Of a DNA stretch of 64,000 nt, positions 9,649 to 19,038 are shown one piece after another (within the stretch, counting starts at the first letter, position 1; every line of letters starts with the position of its first letter). The notes under the pieces are model-generated. The model was not told where the DNA came from, did no database searches, and was given only the letters and a program-made list of their open reading frames with translations. Where the stretch lies: assembly GCF_029504655.1 (NCBI RefSeq), contig NZ_JAQFIL010000001.1:6949001-7013000 (forward strand). The letters are read 5' to 3'. This DNA is from Catalinimonas alkaloidigena (GTDB lineage: Bacteria > Bacteroidota > Bacteroidia > Cytophagales > Cyclobacteriaceae). The translations under genes were made by a program, and so were the position numbers.

Positions 9649-10530
9649 ATGAAAGAAAAGCTGTATAGCGCCCGTGATTTGTATCAATCCATTATCCGCC
9701 AAATACATCAACATAAAAATGAAACCTATACAATAGAAGAAAGTAGATATATGGCGCTAATGTTAATAGAGCATTACCTCCATTATCAGAGAAATGATAT
9801 TTTGGTAGATCGCCAGATACAACTAAATAGTCATCAGAAAGACCAATTAGAAAAAGCAGTTGCACGTATTTGTAATGATGAGCCTATTCAATATGTTATC
9901 GGAGAGACTTTTTTTTACGGCAGATCATTTTATGTTACTCCCGCCGCATTGATCCCCCGCAGAGAAACTGAAGAATTAACGGATATTGTGGTTAAGGAGA
10001 ATCTTCAGGAGGGATTGAAAGTGTTGGATATTGGAACGGGCAGCGGGTGTATTGCTATTACTTTAAGTAAAGAGCTTAACAGCGCCAAAGTCCATGCATT
10101 AGATGCTAGTCAGGAAGCATTGGCTGTGGCAAAGGCGAATGCACAGCGTCATCAGGCAGAAATTTTATGGTATTTGGAAGATATTTTAGATCCAACAAAT
10201 AACTTTAATTCATATGACCTCGTCGTAAGTAACCCTCCTTATGTGAGAAGAAGTGAAATCCAGGCCATGAAAAAAAATGTCTTGGATTTTGAGCCACACA
10301 AGGCTTTGTTTGTTAGTGATGAAGATCCCCTTCTCTTTTATAGGCAAATTGCAAGCTTATGCTCACGACAGAAATTACTTAGAAATAAGGGAAGACTCTA
10401 CTTTGAAATTAATGAAGCATATGGAATGAAAGTTGCAGAACTACTTGAAGAATACGGGTTTACAGATGTTTTGCTTAGAAAAGATATGCAGCAGAAAGAT
10501 AGGTTTATTTCTGCAAAGCTTACTTTTTAA
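9649..10530 (+). CDS. prmC: peptide chain release factor N5-glutamine methyltransferase
   Basis: This 293-residue enzyme methylates the GGQ glutamine of release factors RF1 and RF2 using S-adenosylmethionine. An N-terminal helical domain (about residues 1-80) is followed by a class I methyltransferase fold. IPRRETEEL precedes motif I (LDIGTGSGCIAI, near residue 127), and the catalytic NPPY motif stands near residue 194 in VSNPPYV. It is divergent from the ribD-like gene with only 28 bases between the starts, so both promoters must overlap the opposing genes or be very compact. Confidence 0.93.
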   Translation: MKEKLYSARDLYQSIIRQIHQHKNETYTIEESRYMALMLIEHYLHYQRNDILVDRQIQLNSHQKDQLEKAVARICNDEPIQYVIGETFFYGRSFYVTPAALIPRRETEELTDIVVKENLQEGLKVLDIGTGSGCIAITLSKELNSAKVHALDASQEALAVAKANAQRHQAEILWYLEDILDPTNNFNSYDLVVSNPPYVRRSEIQAMKKNVLDFEPHKALFVSDEDPLLFYRQIASLCSRQKLLRNKGRLYFEINEAYGMKVAELLEEYGFTDVLLRKDMQQKDRFISAKLTF

Positions 10531-10626
10531 AAAATAGTCCTTTAGCTTTGTGCTTGCAAATGAGCCAATAGCTTTTTCATACGAAATTTTTACATTATTT
10601 TTACTTAATATTTAATTTAGAAGATA

Positions 10627-11226
10627 TTGAACCATATTTATCCGATTTTTGATACAATTCTGCAAAAAAGAGATAAGGAAGAATTACTTCAGCAGAAAGG
10701 AAAAGTAATATGGATGGTGGGGCTGTCCGGATCAGGTAAAAGTACATTAGCTAAAGCTGCAGAAAACACATTGCATCAGCAAAAGAAGCTCACTATGCTT
10801 TTGGATGGTGATAATCTTCGTACCGGAGTAAACAATAATTTGGGCTTTAGTGAAGAAGAAAGACGCGAAAATATAAGAAGAGCGGCAGAAGTTTCTAAGC
10901 TCTTTGCCCAATGTGGAGTGATTACGATCTGCTCATTAATTAGCCCTACGCATAGCATTAGGGAAATGGCGAAGGAAATTATCGGAGAGGAAAGTTATTT
11001 CGAGGTATATATAGATTGCCCTTTGGAAGTTTGTGAACAAAGGGATGTAAAAGGCTTATACGCAAAAGCAAGAGAAGGTATTATTAAAGACTTCACAGGG
11101 ATCAGCTCTCCTTTTGAACCACCCCAACAACCTGATTTACGTTTAAAAACAGGAGAAAAAAGTATAGAAGAATGTCATCAGGTGTTAGTTGACAAAATAT
11201 TAGAAGTCACATCATTATCAGTTTAA
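10627..11226 (+). CDS. cysC: adenylyl-sulfate kinase
   Basis: This 199-residue P-loop kinase phosphorylates adenosine 5'-phosphosulfate to PAPS. The Walker A motif GLSGSGKS is at residues 32-39, followed by DGDNLR, the NIRRAAEVSKL helix, and GLYAKAREGIIKDFTG. The start is TTG at 10627: an in-frame TAG lies at 10618, no ATG or GTG follows before the P-loop, and the family length fits. A TAGCTTTG at 10543-10550 matches the Bacteroidota -7 element, but no -33 TTG is visible. It is first in a cysC-cysD-cysN operon, with 24 bases to cysD. Confidence 0.93.
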   Translation: MNHIYPIFDTILQKRDKEELLQQKGKVIWMVGLSGSGKSTLAKAAENTLHQQKKLTMLLDGDNLRTGVNNNLGFSEEERRENIRRAAEVSKLFAQCGVITICSLISPTHSIREMAKEIIGEESYFEVYIDCPLEVCEQRDVKGLYAKAREGIIKDFTGISSPFEPPQQPDLRLKTGEKSIEECHQVLVDKILEVTSLSV

Positions 11227-11250
11227 AATCAGGAATTTAACATATCAGCT

Positions 11251-12156
11251 ATGAAATCTTATCGCTTAACGCACTTAAAGCAGCTGGAAGCAGAAGCTAT
11301 CTTCATCATGCGAGAAGTAGCCTCTCAGTTTGAAAAACCAGTATTGCTTTTTTCCGGAGGTAAAGACTCAATATGCATGGTCAGATTGGCTCAGAAAGCT
11401 TTTTGGCCAGCTAAACTTCCTTTTCCATTAATGCACATTGATACCGGGCACAATTTTCCGGAAACTATAGAGTTTCGTGATAATCTGGTGGAAAAACTAG
11501 GCGCGAAATTAATTGTAAAGACAGTACAGGAGTCTATAGATAAAGGTAGAGTAGCAGAAGAAAAGGGACCCAATGCCAGCAGAAATGCTTTACAAACGGT
11601 TACGCTGCTGGATGGAATCGAAGAGTTTCAGTTTGATGCTGCCTTTGGCGGAGCGCGTAGAGACGAAGAAAAAGCACGTGCCAAAGAAAGGTTTTTCTCT
11701 CACCGGGACGAATTTGGACAATGGAACCCCAGGAATCAGCGCCCTGAATTGTGGAACTTATTCAATGGTAAGAAAAATGTCGGCGAACACTTCCGCGTAT
11801 TTCCTTTGAGTAACTGGACAGAGATGGATGTGTGGCAATACATTGCTGCTGAAAAAATGGATATACCTGAAATCTACTTCTCGCATGACCGTGAAGTGGT
11901 AGATCGTAATGGAGTTTTACTCGCTAAATCAGAATTCCTTACATTACAGAAAGAAGAAAAATACGAAACCAGACGTATCCGCTTTAGAACAGTAGGTGAC
12001 ATGACGTGTACGGGAGCAGTAGAGTCAGATGCTGACAATTTGCAATCCATTATTCAGGAAGTAGCTTCCGCTAAAGTAACAGAAAGAGGCGGCAGGACAG
12101 ATGACAAACGCTCAGAAGCTGCAATGGAAGACCGCAAAAAGTTAGGTTACTTCTAG
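11251..12156 (+). CDS. cysD: sulfate adenylyltransferase subunit 2
   Basis: The 301-residue small, catalytic subunit of ATP sulfurylase makes adenosine 5'-phosphosulfate from ATP and sulfate. The PP-loop SGGKDS is at residues 35-40, and further family marks are FGGARRDEEKARAKER, VFPLSNWTEMDVWQYI and RFRTVGDMTCTGAV. It is full length. It lies 24 bases after cysC and 35 bases before cysN, its GTPase partner. Together the three genes convert sulfate to PAPS, either for assimilation or for sulfate transfer to polysaccharides or lipids. Confidence 0.97.
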   Translation: MKSYRLTHLKQLEAEAIFIMREVASQFEKPVLLFSGGKDSICMVRLAQKAFWPAKLPFPLMHIDTGHNFPETIEFRDNLVEKLGAKLIVKTVQESIDKGRVAEEKGPNASRNALQTVTLLDGIEEFQFDAAFGGARRDEEKARAKERFFSHRDEFGQWNPRNQRPELWNLFNGKKNVGEHFRVFPLSNWTEMDVWQYIAAEKMDIPEIYFSHDREVVDRNGVLLAKSEFLTLQKEEKYETRRIRFRTVGDMTCTGAVESDADNLQSIIQEVASAKVTERGGRTDDKRSEAAMEDRKKLGYF

Positions 12157-12191
12157 ATTGAAAATTTCTCCCAAAGCCAAAAAATTTAGCA

Positions 12192-13478
12192 ATGAATCAA
12201 GAATTAACACAAGAAGTAAACGAACAATACCTCAACATGGACCTGCTGCGTTTTACCACTGCAGGTAGCGTGGACGATGGAAAAAGTACTCTGATCGGAA
12301 GACTTTTATTTGATAGTAAAGCCATTTTTGAAGATCAGATGGATGCGGTTCAGCGCGCCAGTCTGGGTGGTGGAGATGAAAACATTAATCTTGCTCTTCT
12401 GACAGATGGTTTACGTGATGAAAGAGAACAAGGAATTACCATAGATGTAGCTTATCGTTATTTCGCTACGCCAAAGCGTAAATTTATCATCGCTGATACG
12501 CCCGGCCATATTCAGTATACCAGAAATATGGTCACCGGTGCATCTACCGCTAACCTTGCTATTGTACTGGTAGATGCGCGTCATGGGGTAGTAGAACAAA
12601 CCTGCCGTCATGCTTTCATCGCTTCATTATTGCGTATCCAGCACTTGGTACTTTGTATCAATAAGATGGACCTGGTTGACTATAGTGAAGAAGCATTTGA
12701 AAAGATCAAAGATGATTTTGAGGACTTTAGCTCCAAGTTAGACATCCCTGACATTCGCTATATTCCGATTAGTGCTCTAAAAGGCGATAATGTGGTGCAT
12801 AAGTCAGAAAACATGTCTTGGTATGAAGGATCAAGTCTGTTATATGCCTTAGAAAATGTACAGATTGCCAGTGATTATAATTTTATTGACTCTCGCTTTC
12901 CGGTACAAAGAGTTATTCGCCCTCAGTCAGACCAATTTCATGATTACAGAGGTTATGCTGGTAGGGTAGCGGGTGGTGTATTTAAACCTGGTGATGAAAT
13001 CATTGTACAGCCTTCAGGACTTACTTCTAAAATAAAATCTATTGAAACCTTAGATGGGCCTCTGGATGAAGTTTATCCTCCTATGGCAGTGTCTCTTACG
13101 CTGGAAGATGATATTGACATTACCAGAGGAGACACTATTTGTAAACCAGACAATCAACCCACGGTTGGTCAGGATATTGAAGTGATGATGTGCTGGCTCA
13201 ATGAGAAAAAAATTCAGCCGGGAGGAAAGTATATGATCAAGCATACCACCAAAGATGCACGTTGTGTCATCAAGGAGGTTAAGTATAAGGTAAATATCAA
13301 CACCCTCCATCGTATAGAGGATGATAAGGAAATAGGACTGAATGATATCGGAAGGGTTCAAATCCGCACTACCTCTCCTTTGATCTACGATAGTTACAAG
13401 AAAAACAGAACTACCGGCAGTATGATTCTTATTGACGAATTTACCAATGAAACTGTAGGTGCCGGAATGATTATTTGA
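12192..13478 (+). CDS. cysN: sulfate adenylyltransferase subunit 1 (GTPase)
   Basis: The 428-residue GTPase subunit of ATP sulfurylase drives APS synthesis with GTP. G1 is GSVDDGKS at residues 25-32, G3 is DTPGH and G4 is NKMD, followed by EF-Tu-like beta-barrel domains. Unlike CysNC fusions it ends without an APS kinase domain, which is supplied here by the separate cysC. No cysH, cysI or cysQ is found beside it, so the operon stops at PAPS. A perfect hairpin and T-run directly after the stop end the operon. Confidence 0.97.
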   Translation: MNQELTQEVNEQYLNMDLLRFTTAGSVDDGKSTLIGRLLFDSKAIFEDQMDAVQRASLGGGDENINLALLTDGLRDEREQGITIDVAYRYFATPKRKFIIADTPGHIQYTRNMVTGASTANLAIVLVDARHGVVEQTCRHAFIASLLRIQHLVLCINKMDLVDYSEEAFEKIKDDFEDFSSKLDIPDIRYIPISALKGDNVVHKSENMSWYEGSSLLYALENVQIASDYNFIDSRFPVQRVIRPQSDQFHDYRGYAGRVAGGVFKPGDEIIVQPSGLTSKIKSIETLDGPLDEVYPPMAVSLTLEDDIDITRGDTICKPDNQPTVGQDIEVMMCWLNEKKIQPGGKYMIKHTTKDARCVIKEVKYKVNINTLHRIEDDKEIGLNDIGRVQIRTTSPLIYDSYKKNRTTGSMILIDEFTNETVGAGMII

Positions 13479-13503
13479 CCATTATTTTACTATAGGCAAT
13501 AAA

Positions 13504-13543
13504 AAAGCCAACGCTAACTATTCAGCGTTGGCTTTCTTTTTTT
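13504..13543. terminator. bidirectional intrinsic terminator after cysN
   Basis: A perfect 12-base-pair stem pairs aaagccaacgct (13504-13515) with agcgttggcttt (13524-13535) around an 8-base loop. A run of T follows on the plus strand (13537-13543), and A bases precede the stem for the opposite strand. It separates the convergent cysN operon and the five-domain sugar dehydrogenase gene. Confidence 0.9.
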
Positions 13544-13552
13544 GACGATGAT

Positions 13553-16500
13553 TTATTTTATAGCTAGCTTCTTATCGCTACCACTATTGTTAAAATAAAT
13601 CCAGTCAATGCTTCCTTCCGTCTCCTCATCATTCTCTCCTCCAGTAATTACAAAATACAAATCATGCTTACCCGAAGCAAAAGACTGTAAAGGGATTGTA
13701 ACTTCCCGAAATGCAGCAGGAGATGAAACAGTCGGCATAGCCTGCGTAGCAATTGTTTTGCCATCAACTTCGTCCTGTCTGATGTGTAAAGTCAGGCCAG
13801 GAGCATTAGCACCCATTCTGATTTTTAAAGACTCTACGTTTTTCAGGTCTATATCTTGGAAGGCAAAATAACTTCCCTCTTTAAGATTACCTACGTAGGT
13901 TGTATTGTCAGTAGTACGAGTGCGGGTACTGTTGCTGAAATTTAAGCTTTCAGCCTCTACTTTAGGGTCACGAAGTTCAAGCGTAGATTGTGCGGCCAAG
14001 GGACCTACTATTTCCCCACCCTGATCAGTATAACTAACTTTGAAAATATATTTACCTCCAGGGTTCGCAATATGCTCATCAGGAGTCAAGGTTCCGCTCA
14101 AAGGCAATGAAGCACCCTGTGCATCCAAAGATAGTAGATAGTCAACAATAATTCCTGCTTCTTCTTCCGTTACCACCTGCGCTGGCATGGCTCTGTCGCC
14201 CCAGTTGCCACTTCCACCTTTCAGAATCTTATTGACCAGCATGGCTTTATTGGCATCAGTAGTTTCGTAGCGCTTGGCTACTTCCTGATAAGCAGGGCCA
14301 ACAGACTGCTTCTCAAAAGAATGGCAGGCTTTACATCCACTATCTTCTATAAGTGATAAGCCATTTACAGAGGACTTATGGCCAAGCTCATCTTCAACCA
14401 TAGCTCCATCCATACTATAAGCAAAAGCAAAACTTACCTGCGATGGAGAAATTTTTCCATCAGTAAGGCTGCCATCTTCTTTATCTGTTACTTTGATATC
14501 GTATTTCACAGGAGTATTATCCCAGTAAAAGGAAGCATTTGAGGTAAGGGCTATTTCTATGGATGGCCTTGCATTACCTACCTGAATGGTGATATCTTGC
14601 ACATCACTGTCCCCTTCAGCATCTGTAACAGTGAGCGCAACATCATAAATTCCTGCTTCCTCAAAAGTAAACTGGGGGTTAGCATCAGTAGATTGTTCTT
14701 CTGCTCCAGTGAATGACCAGGCGTAGCGAAGTTCGTCGCCCTCGTCATAGTCAAAGCTTTCTTCCCCGCTAAACTGTACAGTAAATGGAGCTGCACCAAT
14801 GGTTTGGTCGGCAGCTACACGAGCGATAGGTGTGCGATTGCCTTCAGCATAGCTGATACGAGAAAGCGAAGCATCAGGATTGGCAGCAAACCAGTCTGCA
14901 CCATACTCAAGTAGGTAAATACTTCCGTCATGGCCCATTTCCATATCAATAATTTTGCTGAAGTCAAATGAATCCACAAAAGGTTCTAGCCTCTGTAAAT
15001 CACCGTTTTCATCTACTGTAACAGCAATTATCCAGTTGCGTATCCAGTCGTAAATGAAAAGCTTGTCATCATAATATTCCGGAAAGCGATTCCTGGAATG
15101 TTCGTACTTCTCATAGTGATAAACTGGCCCGGCCATCGCGTTACGACCACCTGTACCCACAATAGGAAAGTCAGGTGACTCATCATAAGGATACCATACA
15201 AAAGATTTATTGAAAGGAGGTAATTTTTTGCGGCCAGTATTATTGGGGGAGTCATTGATAGGACCATCAAAGTCAAAGTAATCACCTATCTCACCAGTAG
15301 CGAAATTATGGTCCCGGTAGGGGCGATTACCACGAAAGTAAGGCCAGCCGTAAAAACCTGCTTTTTTCGCCTGTTTCACTGCATCATATCCTTTAGTACC
15401 CGGCTCACCATCGGCACGGGCATCCGGCCCCACATCCCCCCAGTATAACCAGCCGGTTTCCTGGTCTACACTAATTCTATAACTGTTACGGGTACCCATC
15501 ACGTAAATTTCAGGACGACTCAATGGATCTCCCTCAGGGAAGAGGTTTCCTTCCGGAATAGAGTAAGTAGCATCTTCATTGACCTTGATCCTCAAAATTT
15601 TTCCTCTCAGGTCATTGGTATTTCCCGATGAACCCTGAGCATCAAATGGAGCGCGGCCCGGTCTTTCATCTATAGGCGCATAGCCATTGGATTGGAAAGG
15701 GTTAGTATCATCACCGGTAGATAGGTAGAGTAAACCATCAGGTCCAAAGGCAATAGACCCCCCGGTATGACAGCATTCCTGACGCTGAACATCTACCTGC
15801 AAAATCACTTTTTCAGAAGACATGATCAGACTGTCGTCAAGCAATAAAAAGCGAGACAAATTTTGAATGGGCTCATCACCGGCAGGCGAATAATACATGT
15901 AAACCCAATTGTTGTAATAGAAATTCGGATCTTTTGCGATACCCATCAAACCATCTTCAAACTGTGTATGCACATTCATTTGCGCGATTTTTCGCATACG
16001 ACCATCCTCAGGATAGTACATTTTGACAGCGCCTTTGCGCTCCGTAAAAATCACCTTACCATCGGGTAATACCGCCAGCTCGGTAGGCTCATCCAAGGGA
16101 CCAGGAACAAGGATTTCCTTTACAAAGCGGTTTTCTTCAGGAGTTCTTAACGACTGTGCCAAACCATAATTTAAATGATTGTCACCGATAGCATATTCAA
16201 TACCTTTTGTAAAAGAGTCTTTTACTACTTCATTGCTCAGAGCGGTAGAAACATTATCTCCGCTGATATAAACTACCTGCCCTCCATCGTACTCTCCTGA
16301 CCAAATATTTATTCCTTCAGGAGCACTATCACCCTCTTGCGTTGCCATTAGCTTAACAGGCATCTCCTGGTACTCGGGGTTTTGCACTTCCGAACTTTGT
16401 GTAGTAGCGATCAACTCTTCGTACCATGGCCAGTTGTACTTTATATTAATGGGTGAATTGATCCCGACATAACCTCCTCCTGCCTGTACAAATCGCTCTA

Positions 16501-16798
16501 CATCAGTTTGCTGCCAAACATTCAACGACTCGCCGGGCGTGCCTAAGAATACAATGGCACTGTAATTCTGAAGATTTTCTTCTTTCAGAGATACACTCTG
16601 ACTGGTGGTATCTATTGCAAAACTATGTTGTTGTCCTATTTGCTCGATTACGGACAAACCAGCGGGGGCCTGTTTGCCTTCGGGCTGAAAATACACCAAA
16701 ACTTTACGTTCTCGAGAGTTGTCACATGAAGTTAGAAGATAGATAAAGCCGAGGAAAAGCGAAAAACTTGCAAGCAGTCGGACTGTCTGTTGTGTCAT
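13553..16798 (-). CDS. ThuA / PQQ-type sugar dehydrogenase / PKD / cytochrome c / carbohydrate-binding fusion lipoprotein
   Basis: This 1,081-residue exported lipoprotein has the lipobox LLTSC at Cys25. Domains in order are a ThuA-like glutamine-amidotransferase fold (about 33-205), a six-bladed glucose/sorbosone dehydrogenase propeller (about 230-670, with PTELAVLPDGKVIFTER, QECCHTGGSIAFGPDG and GTRNSYRI), a PKD domain (about 690-780), a one-haem cytochrome c (GCKACHSF, with a distal Met in DRAMPAQ, about 860-945), and a C-terminal beta-sandwich resembling CBM6 (about 970-1070). I infer periplasmic or outer-membrane oxidation of a sugar with electrons leaving through the built-in haem. The substrate is unknown. 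It lies downstream of the DUF1080 and isomerase genes but is separated from them by a terminator. Confidence 0.85.
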   Translation of the reverse strand: MTQQTVRLLASFSLFLGFIYLLTSCDNSRERKVLVYFQPEGKQAPAGLSVIEQIGQQHSFAIDTTSQSVSLKEENLQNYSAIVFLGTPGESLNVWQQTDVERFVQAGGGYVGINSPINIKYNWPWYEELIATTQSSEVQNPEYQEMPVKLMATQEGDSAPEGINIWSGEYDGGQVVYISGDNVSTALSNEVVKDSFTKGIEYAIGDNHLNYGLAQSLRTPEENRFVKEILVPGPLDEPTELAVLPDGKVIFTERKGAVKMYYPEDGRMRKIAQMNVHTQFEDGLMGIAKDPNFYYNNWVYMYYSPAGDEPIQNLSRFLLLDDSLIMSSEKVILQVDVQRQECCHTGGSIAFGPDGLLYLSTGDDTNPFQSNGYAPIDERPGRAPFDAQGSSGNTNDLRGKILRIKVNEDATYSIPEGNLFPEGDPLSRPEIYVMGTRNSYRISVDQETGWLYWGDVGPDARADGEPGTKGYDAVKQAKKAGFYGWPYFRGNRPYRDHNFATGEIGDYFDFDGPINDSPNNTGRKKLPPFNKSFVWYPYDESPDFPIVGTGGRNAMAGPVYHYEKYEHSRNRFPEYYDDKLFIYDWIRNWIIAVTVDENGDLQRLEPFVDSFDFSKIIDMEMGHDGSIYLLEYGADWFAANPDASLSRISYAEGNRTPIARVAADQTIGAAPFTVQFSGEESFDYDEGDELRYAWSFTGAEEQSTDANPQFTFEEAGIYDVALTVTDAEGDSDVQDITIQVGNARPSIEIALTSNASFYWDNTPVKYDIKVTDKEDGSLTDGKISPSQVSFAFAYSMDGAMVEDELGHKSSVNGLSLIEDSGCKACHSFEKQSVGPAYQEVAKRYETTDANKAMLVNKILKGGSGNWGDRAMPAQVVTEEEAGIIVDYLLSLDAQGASLPLSGTLTPDEHIANPGGKYIFKVSYTDQGGEIVGPLAAQSTLELRDPKVEAESLNFSNSTRTRTTDNTTYVGNLKEGSYFAFQDIDLKNVESLKIRMGANAPGLTLHIRQDEVDGKTIATQAMPTVSSPAAFREVTIPLQSFASGKHDLYFVITGGENDEETEGSIDWIYFNNSGSDKKLAIK

Positions 16799-16970
16799 CT
16801 TAAGAGTATTTGTTGGAAAGCGATTGCAAAATCAACAGTTAGCAAAATGTAAACCCACGAAAATAAAGGGAATGCAGGTACTTAACTACAATTATGCTAA
16901 AATTAGTTTCCAATATATGGCTGAAATTAACAATATCCGAATACAAAAAGGCATATTAGCAAGACAGGTA

Positions 16971-17006
16971 GTAAAAAGAAAAAGTACCGGCTAAAGCGGT
17001 ACTTTT
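16971..17006 (-). terminator. intrinsic terminator for the DUF1080 / isomerase operon
   Basis: A perfect 10-base-pair stem pairs aaaagtaccg (16980-16989) with cggtactttt (16997-17006) around a 7-base loop. Read on the minus strand it is followed by TTCTTTTTAC, a usable U-tract. It lies downstream of the minus-strand gene ending at 17033. Confidence 0.8.
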
Positions 17007-17032
17007 AAATATCTAACAAAAATTATATGCTG

Positions 17033-17758
17033 CTAAAGTTCGCGTATGCGAACATTACGAAAAGAGACCTGATCACCATGATCCTGCAAAGCGATATGCC
17101 CTTCTTTAGCCTTTCCATATGCAGGAAACTTGGCAAACTTACTATTGGCTACGGCTTCTTCCCATTCAGGTGTCCACAGTTCATATTCTACCACTTTTTC
17201 GCCATTGAGGTAGTGTTCTACCTTACCTTCATTCACTACCAAACGAGTCTTATTCCATTCACCTGCAGGCTTCACGGTTTCTACCGTTGATTTTTGCAGA
17301 TCATAGTTATCTCCGGAGCGATGCTTTTCAATTTTTGCATCGGGATGCCTTTCATTATCAAGCAGCTGATATTCAGGCCCTGAATGGTAAGTAGCACCCA
17401 ATGAGTCAGCTTCTACCACATGAAACATAAGCCCGCTATTGCCACCTTCGGAGATTTTCCACTCCATCTCTAGTTCGAAATTTTCATACTGGTTTTTTGT
17501 GATGATGTCACCGCCGCCTTTTCCTGCTAATTCTAGTACTCCATTTTGGTATTCCCATTTAGAGGAAATTGTATCTGCCTTGAAGTTTCTCCAGTTTTCT
17601 GGCGCAGTGATTTCTTCCCACTCTGAAGAAGATTCGGCGGTAGTTTCTTCAGCAGGAGTGCTATCGGTGGTTTCTGCTTCGTTTTGTGAAGTAGGTCCAC
17701 AAGAGACGATGGCAAGTGCCATCATTATTAAGCCCAGAGGCCATCCGTTCATTTTCAT
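17033..17758 (-). CDS. DUF1080 (3-keto-disaccharide hydrolase family) lipoprotein
   Basis: This 241-residue protein has a signal peptide with lipobox AIVSC (Cys20), then a Thr/Glu/Ser-rich linker (about 24-47) and a concanavalin-like DUF1080 domain. Conserved marks are FELEMEWKISEGGNSGLMF, GPEYQLLD, GEWNKTRLVV and the C-terminal HIALQDHGDQVSFRNVRI. The family is now named 3-keto-disaccharide hydrolase and acts on 3-oxo glycosides made by Gfo/Idh/MocA-type dehydrogenases. The TIM-barrel isomerase gene lies 24 bases upstream on the same strand, so the two form an operon. A second such pair occurs at 44.4-46.2 kb. Confidence 0.9.
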   Translation of the reverse strand: MKMNGWPLGLIMMALAIVSCGPTSQNEAETTDSTPAEETTAESSSEWEEITAPENWRNFKADTISSKWEYQNGVLELAGKGGGDIITKNQYENFELEMEWKISEGGNSGLMFHVVEADSLGATYHSGPEYQLLDNERHPDAKIEKHRSGDNYDLQKSTVETVKPAGEWNKTRLVVNEGKVEHYLNGEKVVEYELWTPEWEEAVANSKFAKFPAYGKAKEGHIALQDHGDQVSFRNVRIREL

Positions 17759-17782
17759 AAGTTATTCGTCTTTGGTTTTACT

Positions 17783-18838
17783 TTAAGATAATCCTAAAAT
17801 CTTTTTGTTGGTTTCATCATCAGACTTACCACCGGCAAAATCATCAAAAGCTTTTTCAGTTACGCGGATGATATGATCCTGAATAAAAGGAGCGCCTTCC
17901 AGTGCACCTTGCTCAGGGTGCTTCATGCAGCATTCCCATTCCAGTACTGCCCATCCATCAAAATCATACTGCGTCAGCTTACTGAAAATCGTACTGAAAT
18001 CTACCTGTCCATCGCCCAGGGAGCGGAAGCGGCCGGGGCGATCCACCCAATCCTGATAGCCACCGTATACTCCGGATTTACCGGTAGGATTGAATTCAGC
18101 GTCTTTTACATGGAACATTTTAATGAGCTCATGATAATCATCAATATTAGCAATATAGTCCAGTTGCTGTAATACATAATGGCTGGGATCGTACAGCATA
18201 TTTACACGTTTGTGATTACCGGTGGCTTCACGGAAACGCTCAAAGGTAACACCATCATGCAGGTCTTCACCAGGGTGAATTTCGTAACAAACATCTACGC
18301 CATTTTCATCAAACTCGTTCAATATAGGCGTCCAGCGATCAGCCAGTTCTTTGAAAGCCATATCTACAATGCCAGGCGTACGCTGTGGCCAGGGGTACAT
18401 ATAAGGCCATACTAAGGCTCCGGAGAAAGTAGCGTGAACCTTGAAACCAAAATTACGGCTGGCTTTAGCCGCCATTTTTAACTGGTTTACCGCCCACTCC
18501 TGACGAGCTTTGGGGTTATTATGGACTTTTTCAGGTGCAAAAGAGTCAAACATCTTATCATAGGCTGGATGTACGGCCACTAGCTGCCCCTGTAGGTGGG
18601 TAGAGAGTTCAGTGATTTCTACACCTGCTTCTTTCGCTTTGCCCTGGAGCTCGTCACAATAACCTTTACTCTCGGCGGCCTTTTCCAGATCAATGCAGCG
18701 AGGGTCAAAAGTAGGTACTTGTACGCCTTTGTAACCAGCATCGGCCATCCACTTACAAGCATTTTCAAAAGTATCAAAAGGAGCTTCATCGCTCATAAAT
18801 TGAGCTAAAAATACGGCAGGGCCTTTAATAGTTTTCAT
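17783..18838 (-). CDS. sugar phosphate isomerase/epimerase family protein (TIM barrel)
   Basis: This 351-residue AP-endonuclease-2-type TIM barrel has no signal peptide and is probably cytoplasmic. Likely metal ligands are the Glu of CYEIHPGE (near residue 181), the Asp of YDPSH, the His of FHVKD and the Glu of VLEWE. The family includes sugar isomerases, epimerases and the hydratases that work beside DUF1080 enzymes in 3-keto-sugar breakdown. It is the first gene of a two-gene operon with the DUF1080 lipoprotein. The exact reaction cannot be told from sequence alone. Confidence 0.88.
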   Translation of the reverse strand: MKTIKGPAVFLAQFMSDEAPFDTFENACKWMADAGYKGVQVPTFDPRCIDLEKAAESKGYCDELQGKAKEAGVEITELSTHLQGQLVAVHPAYDKMFDSFAPEKVHNNPKARQEWAVNQLKMAAKASRNFGFKVHATFSGALVWPYMYPWPQRTPGIVDMAFKELADRWTPILNEFDENGVDVCYEIHPGEDLHDGVTFERFREATGNHKRVNMLYDPSHYVLQQLDYIANIDDYHELIKMFHVKDAEFNPTGKSGVYGGYQDWVDRPGRFRSLGDGQVDFSTIFSKLTQYDFDGWAVLEWECCMKHPEQGALEGAPFIQDHIIRVTEKAFDDFAGGKSDDETNKKILGLS

Positions 18839-19038
18839 ACGGTATAGGTTGCGGTTTGAATTCTACAAAAAATTTATGGCCTAAATTAAGGTTTATTTTA
18901 GCTTATTCAAATCACCCTAAGCTGATATCAGCATAGCGTCAGTATGAGTGGTCTCATTTGGCGTTATTAACAAGTCCTTTAAATCATAGGGTGCGGGATA
19001 TGGGTTTTCTTCAATGTTGAGTTTGTTAAATTTATTGA

